This document shows, piece after piece, positions 34,842-44,032 of a stretch of 64,000 nucleotides of DNA. The notes below the pieces were generated by a model. The model worked only from the letters and a program-made list of their open reading frames with translations, had not been told where the DNA came from and did not search any database. A program made the position numbers and the translations under genes. Within the stretch, counting starts at the first letter, position 1, and each line of letters opens with the position of its first letter. Origin of the DNA: Roseibium sp. (GTDB taxonomy: Bacteria > Pseudomonadota > Alphaproteobacteria > Rhizobiales > Stappiaceae); NCBI GenBank assembly GCA_017643925.1, contig JAEPML010000001.1:62001-126000 (forward strand), read 5' to 3'.

Positions 34842-35021
34842 ATGAAATCTCTTATCAACCGTTTCGTAAAAGACGAATCTGGCGCAACTGCAATTGAATA
34901 CGGCCTGATCGCTGGCCTGCTGTCCATCGTCATCATCGGCGCTCTGCAGCTCACCGGCACATCGCTGACCAGCGTGTTCACCAACATCCAGACTCAGCTG
35001 TCCACCGCTGCTGGCGGCTAA
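34842..35021 (+). CDS. Flp family type IVb pilin
   Basis: A 59-residue major pilin precursor. A short leader MKSLINRFVKDESG is followed by ATAIEYGLIAGLLSIVII; the peptidase would cut after the Gly at position 14, leaving Glu at +5 of the mature pilin. A hydrophobic helix and a small Ala/Thr/Gly-rich tail complete it. The start is ATG 34842 with GGAG upstream. A terminator follows, so it is a monocistronic, highly expressible unit. It is the structural subunit of the Tad/Cpa pilus encoded to the right; named pilA in Caulobacter and flp in Aggregatibacter. Confidence 0.93.
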   Translation: MKSLINRFVKDESGATAIEYGLIAGLLSIVIIGALQLTGTSLTSVFTNIQTQLSTAAGG

Positions 35022-35061
35022 GCGACGCTTTGAGCTTAGAAACGGTTTCAAACCGAATGAG

Positions 35062-35094
35062 AACGGGCAGCTTGCTGCCCGTTTTTGTTTTTTT
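35062..35094 (+). terminator. Rho-independent terminator after the Flp pilin gene
   Basis: A 7-bp stem CGGGCAG / CTGCCCG (35064-35070 with 35075-35081) is followed by TTTTTGTTTTTTT. It isolates the abundant pilin mRNA from the cpaA gene. Confidence 0.92.
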
Positions 35095-35166
35095 GTCCCC
35101 GTGTGCGAAGCGTTAACTCTCGCTGTCTAGAATGGACCCCGTCAACATTCATAGATTGGAAGTCCG

Positions 35167-35673
35167 ATGATTGAGGCTGCTATCCTTGTAATCTTTCCGA
35201 TGCTTGTTGCATTTGGTGGGGCCTCCGACCTTCTCACGATGACCATTCAGAACAGGGTCTCGCTGATCCTCATGGCTGGATTCGCTGTCCTTGCCGCCGC
35301 AACGGGTCTGTCCCTGTCGGGGTGGGGCATGCATGCGCTGGGGCTTCTGGTTGTCTTTCCTGTTTGTTTTGCCTTTTTCGCAGCCGGCTGGATGGGTGGT
35401 GGCGATGTAAAGTTCATAAGTGCGATCGCCCTTTGGATCGGTTTCAATCCCGTTCTTGTGCATTTCGTCGCCTTCGTAGCGATCTATGGCATGGTCCTGA
35501 CCCTGGGGCTTCTGGCCATCAGGCAGGTTCCCGTACTTCCTGGCGCTCTGGCGCGGCAGGAATGGCTGGTGCGGCTGCACGATCAAAAGAGCGGTATTCC
35601 CTATGGAATCACGATTGCGATCGCCGGGCTTCAGGTCTATCCCATGACCGTTTGGTTCCAGTATCTCGGGTAA
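35167..35673 (+). CDS. cpaA: Prepilin peptidase CpaA (A24 family, TadV-like)
   Basis: A 168-residue inner membrane aspartic protease with about 5-6 helices and no N-methylation domain. The two active-site aspartates are in GGASDLLTMTI (about residue 21) and MGGGDVKFISA (about residue 80, the GxGD motif). It removes the leader of the Flp pilin and of the TadE/G pseudopilins in this locus. GGAAG precedes the ATG. A GTTAACT word lies about 50 bp upstream (35112-35118), as before flp and cpaB. Confidence 0.92.
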   Translation: MIEAAILVIFPMLVAFGGASDLLTMTIQNRVSLILMAGFAVLAAATGLSLSGWGMHALGLLVVFPVCFAFFAAGWMGGGDVKFISAIALWIGFNPVLVHFVAFVAIYGMVLTLGLLAIRQVPVLPGALARQEWLVRLHDQKSGIPYGITIAIAGLQVYPMTVWFQYLG

Positions 35674-35810
35674 ACCACCGAGACGACGCTCTTTCAGTTT
35701 CTAAAGATTTTCAGGCCGGAGTTCAGTCATTGAACTCCGGTTTCGTGCGTCTTGAAGCGAATTTCAGTCAAATTCATATCAATTTGCAACAGTGTTAAGA
35801 TGATGTTCAG

Positions 35811-35864
35811 TAAAGTTAACGGATGTTAACCAAAAACATCTACACTCGGTTAACTATGTTTTGA
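35811..35864 (+). promoter_or_regulatory. Shared upstream element of the cpaB operon (TTAAC repeats)
   Basis: TAAAGTTAACGG, GATGTTAACC, ATCTACACTC and GGTTAACTAT lie 65-120 bp before the cpaB start. Three of these words occur in the same order upstream of the Flp pilin gene. TTAA-N7-TTGA at 35850-35864 is one base from the CtrA consensus TTAA-N7-TTAA. The 255-bp gap between cpaA and cpaB is otherwise without a visible gene. Confidence 0.5.
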
Positions 35865-35928
35865 CCAATTACCCGTCATTCTATGAGCAGATAACGCATA
35901 TGCGCACAGGATTATTGGGTTTAGGATC

Positions 35929-36696
35929 ATGAAATCCGCACGAATTTTTGTACTCGCAATCGCAGTGGCAGCAGGCTTCCTTGCCTTTCGCATGGTGATG
36001 ATGGGTGGCAATGAGCCAGAGCAGCAGGTTGTCGAGGCACCTGTCGCAGCCCCTGACACCGTCAAGGTTCTTGTTGCCGCAAAGGATATTGCGCTTGGAG
36101 GCAAGCTCGGAGGCGACGATCTGTCCTGGGCGGATTGGCCCAAGGATGCGCTCCCCAACGGCGCCGTGACCGAAAAAACGAACTCGGCCGCAGCTGACGA
36201 GTACCAGGGCCGAATCGCAAGAGTGCCGATCTACTCGGGCGAACCCATCCGGCCGGAACGCCTGATCAACACCGACAAGGGTTTCATGGCCGCCATCTTG
36301 CCGAAGGGCAAACGCGCCATCGCTGTCAGCGTGGAAGCTGAAACCACGGCAGGCGGCTTTATTCTCCCGGGCGACAAGGTCGACCTGATTCTCACCCGGA
36401 AGTCGGATGAAGTCACCCACAGCGAGACGATCCTAGAAAACATCCGGGTCCTTGCCATCGATAGCACCACTGCAGGTGAGCAGGATCAGAAAAACCTTTC
36501 GCCGAAGCGGACCGCCACCCTGGAGCTGACGCTGGCCCAGTCCGAGGTTGTCGCCCAGGCGCAGCAGACCGGGACGATCGCGCTCGCACTGCGCAGCGCC
36601 CAGGATTCCGCCGATGACGCTGAGCAGGAAAACAAGAGCCGCCGGGGAGTGAGTTACGTGAAATATGGCGTAACCACCAAGATGGGGTCGAGATGA
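35929..36696 (+). CDS. cpaB: Flp pilus assembly protein CpaB (RcpC-like)
   Basis: A 255-residue protein anchored by an N-terminal segment (ARIFVLAIAVAAGFLAFRMVM), with a periplasmic SAF/AFP-like domain: VKVLVAAKDIALGGKLGGDDL, then IPKGKRAIAVSV-like text around residue 125 (LPKGKRAIAVSVEAET) and GFILPGDKVDLILTRK. CpaB works with the CpaC secretin at the outer membrane. It is the first gene of the rightward assembly operon. Its stop overlaps a possible cpaC start in ATGA (36693-36696). Confidence 0.92.
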   Translation: MKSARIFVLAIAVAAGFLAFRMVMMGGNEPEQQVVEAPVAAPDTVKVLVAAKDIALGGKLGGDDLSWADWPKDALPNGAVTEKTNSAAADEYQGRIARVPIYSGEPIRPERLINTDKGFMAAILPKGKRAIAVSVEAETTAGGFILPGDKVDLILTRKSDEVTHSETILENIRVLAIDSTTAGEQDQKNLSPKRTATLELTLAQSEVVAQAQQTGTIALALRSAQDSADDAEQENKSRRGVSYVKYGVTTKMGSR

Positions 36697-38141
36697 CGCA
36701 GCATCAGACAAGAACGTCCAGCGTGAGGGGCGCAATGAAACAGTTTCTCAAAAATTGTGTTGCGGCAGCCGTTTTTGCCGGCGCTGTGATCGGAGGCTCC
36801 GCCCCCGCTGCGAAGGCGGAAGGCAACTTTCCCAGCCAGGTCCATATTGCAGCCGGCGAGCGCGCGAGCGGCAGAATTCTAAATGTCGGTGTCGGTCGAT
36901 CCGTTGTCGTCAACCTGGCTGAAGACGCCGCCGATGTCCTTGTGTCCAACCCGGAGATTGCAGACGCGGTTCTCCGGACCCCGCGACGCATCTTCGTAAT
37001 CGGCAACACGTCCGGGCAATCCCGGTTGGTGCTGTTCAGCCGGAGCGGACGGGAACTGGCAAGTTTCGATGTTCGTGTTGAAAAGGACACGTCGGACCTC
37101 ACGAGAATTATTCGCAAGCTCATTCCCGGTTCGCAGATCGCGGCAGAATCGGTCAATGGCAACGTTGTCCTGAGTGGCCGGGCCAAAAGCACGCTGGAAG
37201 CCCAGCAGGCTGCGGATATCGCCGCAAAGTTTCAGGGTGAAGGAACGGCCGCCAGCATCGTCAATCTGATCGCCGTCGAAGGCAAGGATCAGGTGCACCT
37301 GAAAGTGACCGTCGCCGAGGTTGAGCGTAACATCATCAAGCAGCTTGGTGTGCGCTTCCAGGGAACATTCGGAACCGGCAACTTCGCCCCCTACACCTCA
37401 AGCACGCCGAGCTATCCGATCAACACATCGGTTACAAACCAGGCAGCGCTCGGTCTGCAGTTCGCCGCCGGCGCAACAAACTTCCAGGCCGAACTCCAGG
37501 CTCTGCAGCAAGACGGTATCATCAGAACGCTCGCCGAGCCGACCCTGACTGCAATCTCCGGCGAGAATGCGAGCTTCCTTGCTGGTGGTGAATTCCCGAT
37601 CCCGATTTCCTACGACGATGGCAACATCGGCATCGAGTTCAAAAAATTTGGCGTCGGTCTCGATTTCACCCCCGTGGTTCTGAGTGGCGGGCGCATCAGC
37701 CTGCGAGTCAAGACAGAGGTCAGTGAACTCAGCAACGAGGGTGCGGTGACCACGGGCGGGATCACGGTGTCGGCTCTGAAGGTCCGCCGCGCGGAATCGA
37801 CGATGGAACTCCCTTCCGGTGGCACCTTGATCATGGCGGGCCTGCTGAAGGAATCCTACAAGCAGACCATTGAAGGCGTTCCGGGCCTGATGCAGATCCC
37901 GGTGCTCGGTTCCCTCTTCAAGAGCCGCGACTTCCTGCGCTCCCAGACGGAACTGGCCGTGTTCGTGACACCTTTTGTTGTCAGCCCGGTGGCCGCGTCC
38001 AAGCTTGTCCGCCCCGACAAGAACCTGATGGCGCCGTCGGACGCAGAAACGATTTTCCTGAACCGGCTGAACAAGATCTACAGCCCGAGCGGCGAAGCCC
38101 AGGGCGAGTATCACGGCCAGGTTGGCTTCATCTACAAGTGA
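36693..38141 (+). CDS. cpaC: Flp pilus secretin CpaC (RcpA-like)
   Basis: An outer-membrane secretin of up to 482 residues. A signal peptide (FLKNCVAAAVFAGAVIGGSAPAAKA) precedes the pilus-assembly N domain (SVVVNLAEDAADVLVSNPEI), a BON-like segment (NVVLSGRAKSTLEAQQAADI) and the C-terminal secretin domain ending TELAVFVTPFVVSPVAASKL. The frame starts at 36693, coupled to cpaB. An ATG at 36735 with GAGGGG upstream gives a more compact signal peptide and may be the true start. It forms the channel for the pilus. Confidence 0.93.
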   Translation: MTQHQTRTSSVRGAMKQFLKNCVAAAVFAGAVIGGSAPAAKAEGNFPSQVHIAAGERASGRILNVGVGRSVVVNLAEDAADVLVSNPEIADAVLRTPRRIFVIGNTSGQSRLVLFSRSGRELASFDVRVEKDTSDLTRIIRKLIPGSQIAAESVNGNVVLSGRAKSTLEAQQAADIAAKFQGEGTAASIVNLIAVEGKDQVHLKVTVAEVERNIIKQLGVRFQGTFGTGNFAPYTSSTPSYPINTSVTNQAALGLQFAAGATNFQAELQALQQDGIIRTLAEPTLTAISGENASFLAGGEFPIPISYDDGNIGIEFKKFGVGLDFTPVVLSGGRISLRVKTEVSELSNEGAVTTGGITVSALKVRRAESTMELPSGGTLIMAGLLKESYKQTIEGVPGLMQIPVLGSLFKSRDFLRSQTELAVFVTPFVVSPVAASKLVRPDKNLMAPSDAETIFLNRLNKIYSPSGEAQGEYHGQVGFIYK

Positions 38142-38151
38142 GGACGGACGG

Positions 38152-38862
38152 ATGAATAGCAAGAACATGATCCGGGCAGCCAAGGCTTCCAAATCCGCCC
38201 TTCTGATTGCAGGGTGCTTGATGGTCACGGCCTGTGCGAAACAGCAGACGGACAGCCAGCTTCTGGCATCGCATGACTATCGGTTGCAGCACCCGATCGT
38301 GGTAACCGAAGAGCCGGAGACCCTGGACCTGCCGATCGGCCAGAACACGCGCAGTCTCTACGGACCGATCTCTGGAACGATTTCTGCATTTGCCGTTGAA
38401 TCACGGCGCAAGGGCAATGGCCGCGTTGAAATTCTGGTGCCATCAGGCGGTGCGAACGAAGCTGCCGTCCACTCGGTCACACCGGACATTCGCAAGGCGC
38501 TCCAGCGTGGCGGTCTCAGCGGTTCCCAGATCAGCACCCGCACCTATTCGGTGCAGGACGCGTCGGCAGATGCGCCGATCCGTCTGTCTTATGCCCGCAT
38601 GAAGGCGACGGCAGGTGAGTGCGGCGCCTGGCCGAAAAACATCGGCGGCGGAGTTGGCGAGAACGCCAACTACCAGAATTTCGGATGTGCGACGCAGTCC
38701 AATCTGGCCGCGATCGTTGAAAATCCCTCCGATCTGCTGACACCGCGCGCAACGACACCGTCCGACCAGGGCCGGCGTGCTGTCGTGATCGAGAAGTACA
38801 GAAAAGGTGAAGTGACCGCCGGCGAATACACCGAAGGTGTAGGCGCGGAAATCTCTGAATAG
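38152..38862 (+). CDS. cpaD: Pilus lipoprotein CpaD
   Basis: About 236 residues. The N-terminus carries a lipoprotein signal ending LMVTAC with the lipidated Cys near residue 28. CpaD-type blocks follow: HPIVVTEEPETLDLP, RGNGRVEILVP-like text (RKGNGRVEILVPSGGANE), and GCATQSNLAAIVENPSDLLTPRATTPSD, the family hallmark. It is probably a partner of the CpaC secretin. The start at 38152 follows GAGGAC and lies just past the cpaC stop; an earlier in-frame start would lie inside cpaC. Confidence 0.92.
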   Translation: MNSKNMIRAAKASKSALLIAGCLMVTACAKQQTDSQLLASHDYRLQHPIVVTEEPETLDLPIGQNTRSLYGPISGTISAFAVESRRKGNGRVEILVPSGGANEAAVHSVTPDIRKALQRGGLSGSQISTRTYSVQDASADAPIRLSYARMKATAGECGAWPKNIGGGVGENANYQNFGCATQSNLAAIVENPSDLLTPRATTPSDQGRRAVVIEKYRKGEVTAGEYTEGVGAEISE

Positions 38863-38870
38863 GTGACGGA

Positions 38871-40175
38871 ATGAAAGCTGAACCAGAACTGAAAGACATG
38901 CCGGGCTATCTGGAAGCTATGTCGGACTCTGCAGAACATCATGCGGCTGCCGACGAAGCCATGCACATCAGCTCGATACCGCGCATCACGGTTCATTGTT
39001 TCTGCCTGTCGGACAGCACAATGCAGGTCGCTGAAGCCGCGATTGAAGACCGCCGGATGGCAAAGGCACATCTGAAGGTTGACACGGGTGGTATTCCAGC
39101 CGCGATCGAAACCTTTGCGCAGGCTCCGACCCCGAACCTGATCATTGTCGAAACGTCCGGCCAGAAAGAAGAACTGATCTCGAGCCTGGACAGGCTTGCG
39201 GAGTATTGCGATGCGGGCACGAAGGTCATCGTCATTGGCGACGTGAACGACGTGACGCTCTATCGTGACCTGATTTCCCGTGGTGTCAGTGAATATCTCA
39301 TTGCGCCGATAACGGTCTTTCAGCTGATCGGTTCGATCGGAAACCTCTACAATGACCCGGAGTCCGAACCTCTCGGCCGCACCATTGCGTTCTTCGGTGT
39401 GAAGGGCGGTTGCGGGGCGTCGACGGTCGCTCATAACGGCGCCTGGGCCCTGGCCCGCAACTTTCAGAGTGAAGTTGCGCTGGCCGACCTGGACCTGCCC
39501 TTTGGCACGGCCGGACTGGATTACAACCAGGACCCGCTTCAGGGCGTGTTCGAGGCTGTATCGTCGCCGGAGCGCCTGGACGAAACCTATCTGGATCGTA
39601 TCCTGTCCAGATGCAATGACCACCTGAGCCTGCTGGCCGCACCGGCAACTCTGGAACGAACCTACGATCACAGCGAAAAGACGTTTGAGCAGCTCCTGGA
39701 AACCATGCAGGCCTCGACGCCGCATGTGGTTCTCGATGTGCCACATGCCTGGAACGCCTGGGTAAAACATACGCTGGAAACGGTCGATGAAGTCGTGCTG
39801 GTGGCCGAGCCCGACCTGGCAAACCTCCGGAACGCGAAGAACACGGTCGACATTCTGAAACAGCTGAGACCGAACGACCGCAAGCCGCACCTGATCATGA
39901 ACAAGGTCAATGTTCCCAAGAGGCCTGAAATCAAGCCCGAGGAATTTGCCGGGGCGCTCGGTTTGCAGGTCCAGGCTTCCATTCCCTTTGAACCGCAATT
40001 GTTCGGGACCGCAGCCAACAACGGTCAGATGATCGGCGAGGTGGACGGAAAACATGCCATCGCGACCATGTTTGAAGATCTGGCACAATCCATTTCGGGC
40101 AAGGCGCAGCCGTCCAAGGCAGCACGACCGGGGCTCGGGGCCCTGTTGTCCAAGTTGAAGTTGAAAACCGGCTGA
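38871..40175 (+). CDS. cpaE: Pilus assembly ATPase-like localisation protein CpaE (TadZ)
   Basis: A 434-residue protein with two domains. Residues about 35-160 form an atypical receiver-like domain (LIIVETSGQKEELISSL, KVIVIGDVNDVTLYRDLI). From about residue 172 there is a MinD/ParA-like fold with a deviant Walker A, FFGVKGGCGASTVAHN, and ALADLDLPFGTAGLDYN. CpaE directs assembly of the pilus machine to its cellular site. It starts 8 bp after cpaD. Confidence 0.93.
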   Translation: MKAEPELKDMPGYLEAMSDSAEHHAAADEAMHISSIPRITVHCFCLSDSTMQVAEAAIEDRRMAKAHLKVDTGGIPAAIETFAQAPTPNLIIVETSGQKEELISSLDRLAEYCDAGTKVIVIGDVNDVTLYRDLISRGVSEYLIAPITVFQLIGSIGNLYNDPESEPLGRTIAFFGVKGGCGASTVAHNGAWALARNFQSEVALADLDLPFGTAGLDYNQDPLQGVFEAVSSPERLDETYLDRILSRCNDHLSLLAAPATLERTYDHSEKTFEQLLETMQASTPHVVLDVPHAWNAWVKHTLETVDEVVLVAEPDLANLRNAKNTVDILKQLRPNDRKPHLIMNKVNVPKRPEIKPEEFAGALGLQVQASIPFEPQLFGTAANNGQMIGEVDGKHAIATMFEDLAQSISGKAQPSKAARPGLGALLSKLKLKTG

Positions 40176-40205
40176 CCGGTGGTCTAACGGAGCAGAAAGT
40201 TCGTT

Positions 40206-41699
40206 ATGTTTGGAAGACGTGGCAGTTCATCGTCTGGAACTCAGACTCTCCGTCCTGCAGGAGCACCCGCACCGGATAGTGCACCTGCGGAGGTGAGCAG
40301 TGCGCCTGAGCCGGCCCCGGCTCCAGCGCCCGCCAAGGCCGAACCCGCACCTGCGGCGCCGCCTCCGGCGTCCGAACCTGCACAGGCGCAGGCACCGCGT
40401 AAGAAGAACACCGAGTATTACGAAACCAAGGCGCAGATTTTCAATGCGCTGGTCGAAGCGATTGACCTATCGCAGCTTGCACGCCTCGATGCCGAGGATG
40501 CACGCGACGAAATCCGCGACGTGGTCAATGACATCATTGCCCTGAAAAACGTTGTGATGTCGATCTCCGAGCAGGAAGATCTGCTGGAGGATATCTGTAA
40601 CGACGTTCTGGGCTATGGCCCGCTTGAGCCGCTGCTCGCGCGCGACGACATCGCCGACATCATGGTCAATGGCGCTGCGACAACCTACATCGAAACGCAG
40701 GGCAAGGTGGAGCAGACGGGCGTTACCTTCCGCGACAACGCGCAGCTGATGAATATCTGCCAGCGTATCGTGAGCCAGGTCGGCCGCCGCGTCGACGATT
40801 CCAGCCCGATTTGTGACGCGCGTCTTCCCGACGGATCCCGCGTGAACGTGATCGCACCACCGCTTGCGATCGACGGGCCTGCACTGACCATTCGTAAGTT
40901 CAAACGCGACAAGCTGACCCTCGACCAGCTGACGAAATTCGGGTCGATCACACCTGAAGGCTCCACCTTGCTGCAGATCATCGGTCGTTCGCGCTGTAAC
41001 GTCCTGATCTCGGGCGGTACCGGGTCGGGCAAGACAACGCTGCTGAACTGTCTGACCGCCTATATCGAAAACACCGAACGCATCATTACCTGCGAAGACT
41101 CCGCCGAACTGCAGCTTCAGCAGCCGCATGTAGTGCGCCTGGAAACCCGTCCGCCGAACCTGGAAGGGGAAGGCGAGATCACGATGCGCGATCTTGTCAA
41201 AAACTGTCTGCGTATGCGCCCGGAACGCATCATCGTGGGCGAGGTGCGTGGCCCGGAAGCGTTTGACCTTTTGCAGGCCATGAACACCGGCCACGACGGT
41301 TCCATGGGAACGCTTCACGCCAACTCGCCGAGAGAGGCGCTTTCCAGGCTTGAATCCATGATCACCATGGGCGGGTTCTCGCTGCCCTCCCGTACTCTCA
41401 GAGAGATGATCGTGTCGTCGATCGACGTGGTGGTTCAGGCAGCACGTCTGCGCGACGGTTCCCGCCGGATCACGCACATTACCGAAGTCATGGGCATGGA
41501 AGGCGACATCATCACCACCCAGGATGTCTTCCTGTACGACATCGTCGGCGAAGACCCGAACGGCAACATCATCGGACGTCACCGTTCCACCGGCATCGGC
41601 CGGCCGAAGTTCTGGGAGCGTGCGAGATACTTTGGTGAAGAAGCACGTCTGGCCCAGGCTCTTGATGCAGCAGAAATGCCTGAATATGTAGCGGAATGA
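40206..41699 (+). CDS. cpaF: Pilus assembly secretion ATPase CpaF (TadA)
   Basis: A 497-residue hexameric motor ATPase of the GspE/TadA family. A Pro/Ala/Glu-rich low-complexity N-terminus (residues about 10-65) precedes the helical N domain. The ATPase core has [14 protein letters not shown] (Walker A, about residue 269), [20 protein letters not shown] (Asp box region), [20 protein letters not shown] (Walker B) and [12 protein letters not shown] (His box). It powers pilin extrusion, and in Tad systems retraction as well. It lies between cpaE and tadB. Confidence 0.95.
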   Translation: MFGRRGSSSSGTQTLRPAGAPAPDSAPAEVSSAPEPAPAPAPAKAEPAPAAPPPASEPAQAQAPRKKNTEYYETKAQIFNALVEAIDLSQLARLDAEDARDEIRDVVNDIIALKNVVMSISEQEDLLEDICNDVLGYGPLEPLLARDDIADIMVNGAATTYIETQGKVEQTGVTFRDNAQLMNICQRIVSQVGRRVDDSSPICDARLPDGSRVNVIAPPLAIDGPALTIRKFKRDKLTLDQLTKFGSITPEGSTLLQIIGRSRCNVLISGGTGSGKTTLLNCLTAYIENTERIITCEDSAELQLQQPHVVRLETRPPNLEGEGEITMRDLVKNCLRMRPERIIVGEVRGPEAFDLLQAMNTGHDGSMGTLHANSPREALSRLESMITMGGFSLPSRTLREMIVSSIDVVVQAARLRDGSRRITHITEVMGMEGDIITTQDVFLYDIVGEDPNGNIIGRHRSTGIGRPKFWERARYFGEEARLAQALDAAEMPEYVAE

Positions 41700-41706
41700 G
41701 GACCTT

Positions 41707-42726
41707 ATGTCCGGACTAGAAGATTTTCTCTCGCCTCAGATTACCGGAATTGCGGTGGCCGTACTGGTCATGCTCTCTGTTGGCGGGGTCATATACAGTC
41801 TCTTCCAGCCAACCCTGTCGGGCACGAAAAAGCGTGACCAGAGGATCCAGGCCGTTTCCGCGCGTCCCCAGAACGAGAACCAGCGCAAGGCGCTTCGGGA
41901 CACCGATCGGCGGAAAAGGTCGATCCAGGACCAGCTCAAGGACTTTGAGGACCGGCAGAAAGCCAAGCAGGACAAGCAGCAAAAGATCTCCCTGAAGGTC
42001 AAGATGGAACAGGCCGGCCTGACCTGGGAAATGCATCATTTTGCAATTTTCAGCGGTATCATGGGCGTGATCTTTTTCGTGATCGGTCTGCTCGTGGGAG
42101 GTAACCTTCTGATCGGCGTTGCCTTCGCATTTGCCGGAACCTTCGGTTTCCCGCGCTGGTATGTCGGAGCCAAGCGCAAACGGCGCCTGAATGCCTTTCT
42201 GGAAGAGCTGCCCAACGGCGTTGATATCATCGTCCGTGGTGTTAAGGCCGGCTTGCCGCTTGGTGACTGTATCAAGGTTGTTGCACGCGAAGCGCGGGAG
42301 CCGGTTGCCACTGAATTCCGCAAGATCACCGAGACCCAGGTCATGGGTATCTCGCTTGCGGACGCAGTTGCGAAACTGCCTGAAAGGGTGCCGGTGGCCG
42401 AAGCCAACTTCTTTGCCATCGTTGTTGCCATTCAGCAAAAGGCCGGTGGTGGCCTTGCCGAAGCTTTGACGAACCTGTCCAACGTATTGCGCGGCCGCAA
42501 GGCCATGAAGCGCAAGATCAAGGCCCTGAGTGCGGAAGCCAAGTCCTCGGCCGCGATCATTGGCGCACTGCCCTTTGCGGTTGGCAGCATCATGTATTTC
42601 ATTGCGCCTGATTACATCTCGCTTTTGTTCACCACGACATCCGGAAACATCATCATTGGCGGTTGCCTGTTCTGGATGTTCATCGGCGTGATGGTCATGC
42701 GTTCAATGATCAACTTTGACTTCTAG
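41707..42726 (+). CDS. tadB: Type II/IVb pilus inner-membrane platform protein TadB (CpaG)
   Basis: A 339-residue T2SSF-family protein. An N-terminal membrane segment is followed by a highly charged cytoplasmic stretch (residues about 38-100, Lys/Arg/Gln-rich, likely helical). Paired helices come next, then the T2SSF domain (LEELPNGVDIIVRGVKAGLPLGDCI) and two C-terminal membrane segments. It forms the inner-membrane platform with TadC, docking CpaF. It starts 7 bp after cpaF. Confidence 0.92.
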   Translation: MSGLEDFLSPQITGIAVAVLVMLSVGGVIYSLFQPTLSGTKKRDQRIQAVSARPQNENQRKALRDTDRRKRSIQDQLKDFEDRQKAKQDKQQKISLKVKMEQAGLTWEMHHFAIFSGIMGVIFFVIGLLVGGNLLIGVAFAFAGTFGFPRWYVGAKRKRRLNAFLEELPNGVDIIVRGVKAGLPLGDCIKVVAREAREPVATEFRKITETQVMGISLADAVAKLPERVPVAEANFFAIVVAIQQKAGGGLAEALTNLSNVLRGRKAMKRKIKALSAEAKSSAAIIGALPFAVGSIMYFIAPDYISLLFTTTSGNIIIGGCLFWMFIGVMVMRSMINFDF

Positions 42727-42734
42727 GTGGCGGC

Positions 42735-43718
42735 ATGAATCTCGAAACAATCGCATCCAGCCAGTTTCTGGCCGCTATCCTGACAATGGTCGCCGTGACC
42801 GGCACGATTTATTCGCTGGTGATGCCGCTTCTGTCTCGTGACACGCTGAAGGCACGGATGAAGGTCGTTGCGCTGGAGCGTGACAAGCTGCGCGCCAAGG
42901 AAAGGGCGCGTTTGCAGACCAGAGAAGCCGATGCAAGGGCGTCGCTGCGCAACCAGCCCAAGGCCCAGATGAAGAGTTTCGTCGACCGGCTGAACCTGAA
43001 GCAGATGCTGTCCGACGAGGACACGATCGACAAGCTGCGCATGGCAGGTTACCGCGGATCGGCACCGCTCTATTACTTCCTGACTGCGCGTATCGCGTTG
43101 CCGGGTGTCATTTTCCTGTTCGCGATCTTCTACGCGTTCCTGATCCTGCCGGACACGCTGCCTGCACTGTCCAAGGTGTGTTTCTGTATCGCGCTGGCGG
43201 GTGTGGGCGCATTCGTTCCCAACTTCTACCTGAAGAACAAGATCGACAAGCGCAAGCTCATCATCCAGCGGGCCTGGCCTGATGCGCTCGACCTGATGCT
43301 GATCTGCGTCGAATCGGGCATGTCCATCGAGGGTGCGTTTCAGCGGGTTGCGGAAGAAGTCGGGGTTCAGTCCGTTGAACTTGCCGAAGAACTGTCGCTC
43401 ACGACTGCCGAACTTTCATATCTGAGCGAGCGGCGGAGCGCTTATGAGAATCTTGCCAAGCGCACGGGCGTCGACGGCGTGAAGAACGTCATGATGGCGC
43501 TCATTCAGGCGGAGCGTTACGGGACACCGGTTGGGACCGCGATCCGGTCAATGGCAGACGACACGCGTGAGGCCCGGATGCAGCTGGCGGAACAGAAAGC
43601 CGCGTCCCTGCCGCCCAAGCTGACCGTTCCGATGATCATGTTCTTCCTGCCCGTCCTGTTCTTCATCATCATGGGACCGGCCGTCATGCAGGTCATCGAC
43701 CAGTTCGGAGCACCCTAA
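42735..43718 (+). CDS. tadC: Type II/IVb pilus inner-membrane platform protein TadC (CpaH)
   Basis: A 327-residue T2SSF-family partner of TadB, with the same architecture: a membrane segment, a charged stretch (residues about 35-80), paired helices, the domain PDALDLMLICVESGMSIEGA, and C-terminal helices ending in LPVLFFIIMGPAVMQVIDQF. It starts 8 bp after tadB and is the last gene of the rightward operon. A strong terminator follows. Confidence 0.92.
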   Translation: MNLETIASSQFLAAILTMVAVTGTIYSLVMPLLSRDTLKARMKVVALERDKLRAKERARLQTREADARASLRNQPKAQMKSFVDRLNLKQMLSDEDTIDKLRMAGYRGSAPLYYFLTARIALPGVIFLFAIFYAFLILPDTLPALSKVCFCIALAGVGAFVPNFYLKNKIDKRKLIIQRAWPDALDLMLICVESGMSIEGAFQRVAEEVGVQSVELAEELSLTTAELSYLSERRSAYENLAKRTGVDGVKNVMMALIQAERYGTPVGTAIRSMADDTREARMQLAEQKAASLPPKLTVPMIMFFLPVLFFIIMGPAVMQVIDQFGAP

Positions 43719-43770
43719 GGCTCAAGCTGCACGCGCTCCGATCATGGATTGGAGGCTTTCCGGAACAGTC

Positions 43771-43804
43771 ACGGCTCTTGAGGTCTCCTCAAGGGCCGTT
43801 TTTA
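43771..43804 (+). terminator. Rho-independent terminator after tadC
   Basis: A 13-bp stem ACGGCTCTTGAGG / CCTCAAGGGCCGT with one G-U pair has a 3-nt loop and is followed by TTTTT. It closes the cpaB-tadC operon. Confidence 0.9.
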
Positions 43805-43967
43805 CTGGGCGCGCGGTTGGCGCCTCATTGAGAACCGTTCGGTTGTCCCACAGCTCCCGGGAACTGGCTCTGGACTGTCGAAAATCTCCGAGGCAAACCC
43901 GAACATCTCCATCCAAACCAGTCGGACCAGTTTCCTGTGCTTCTGATTTCAGGAAATCTGCAAAGCG

Positions 43968-44001
43968 AAAAGGCCGATACCTGTTGGGCACCGGCCTTTT
44001 T
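43968..44001. terminator. Bidirectional terminator between tadC and tadD
   Basis: AAAAGGCCG...CCGGCCTTTTT pairs over about 8 bp, with A-rich and T-rich flanks on opposite sides, so it can act on both strands. It sits 32 bp past the tadD stop. The 43719-44032 gap between the convergent genes holds no convincing gene. Confidence 0.8.
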
Positions 44002-44032
44002 CATGTGTCGCTAACGAGGTGAGGCCGGGATA

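Noticed and set aside
38670..40088. Long minus-strand frame (472 codons) opposite cpaD/cpaE
   Set aside because: Antisense shadow of clear pilus genes; no plausible domains.
43722..44022. Overlapping short frames on both strands in the tadC-tadD gap
   Set aside because: They cover two terminators and have no RBS or recognisable product.
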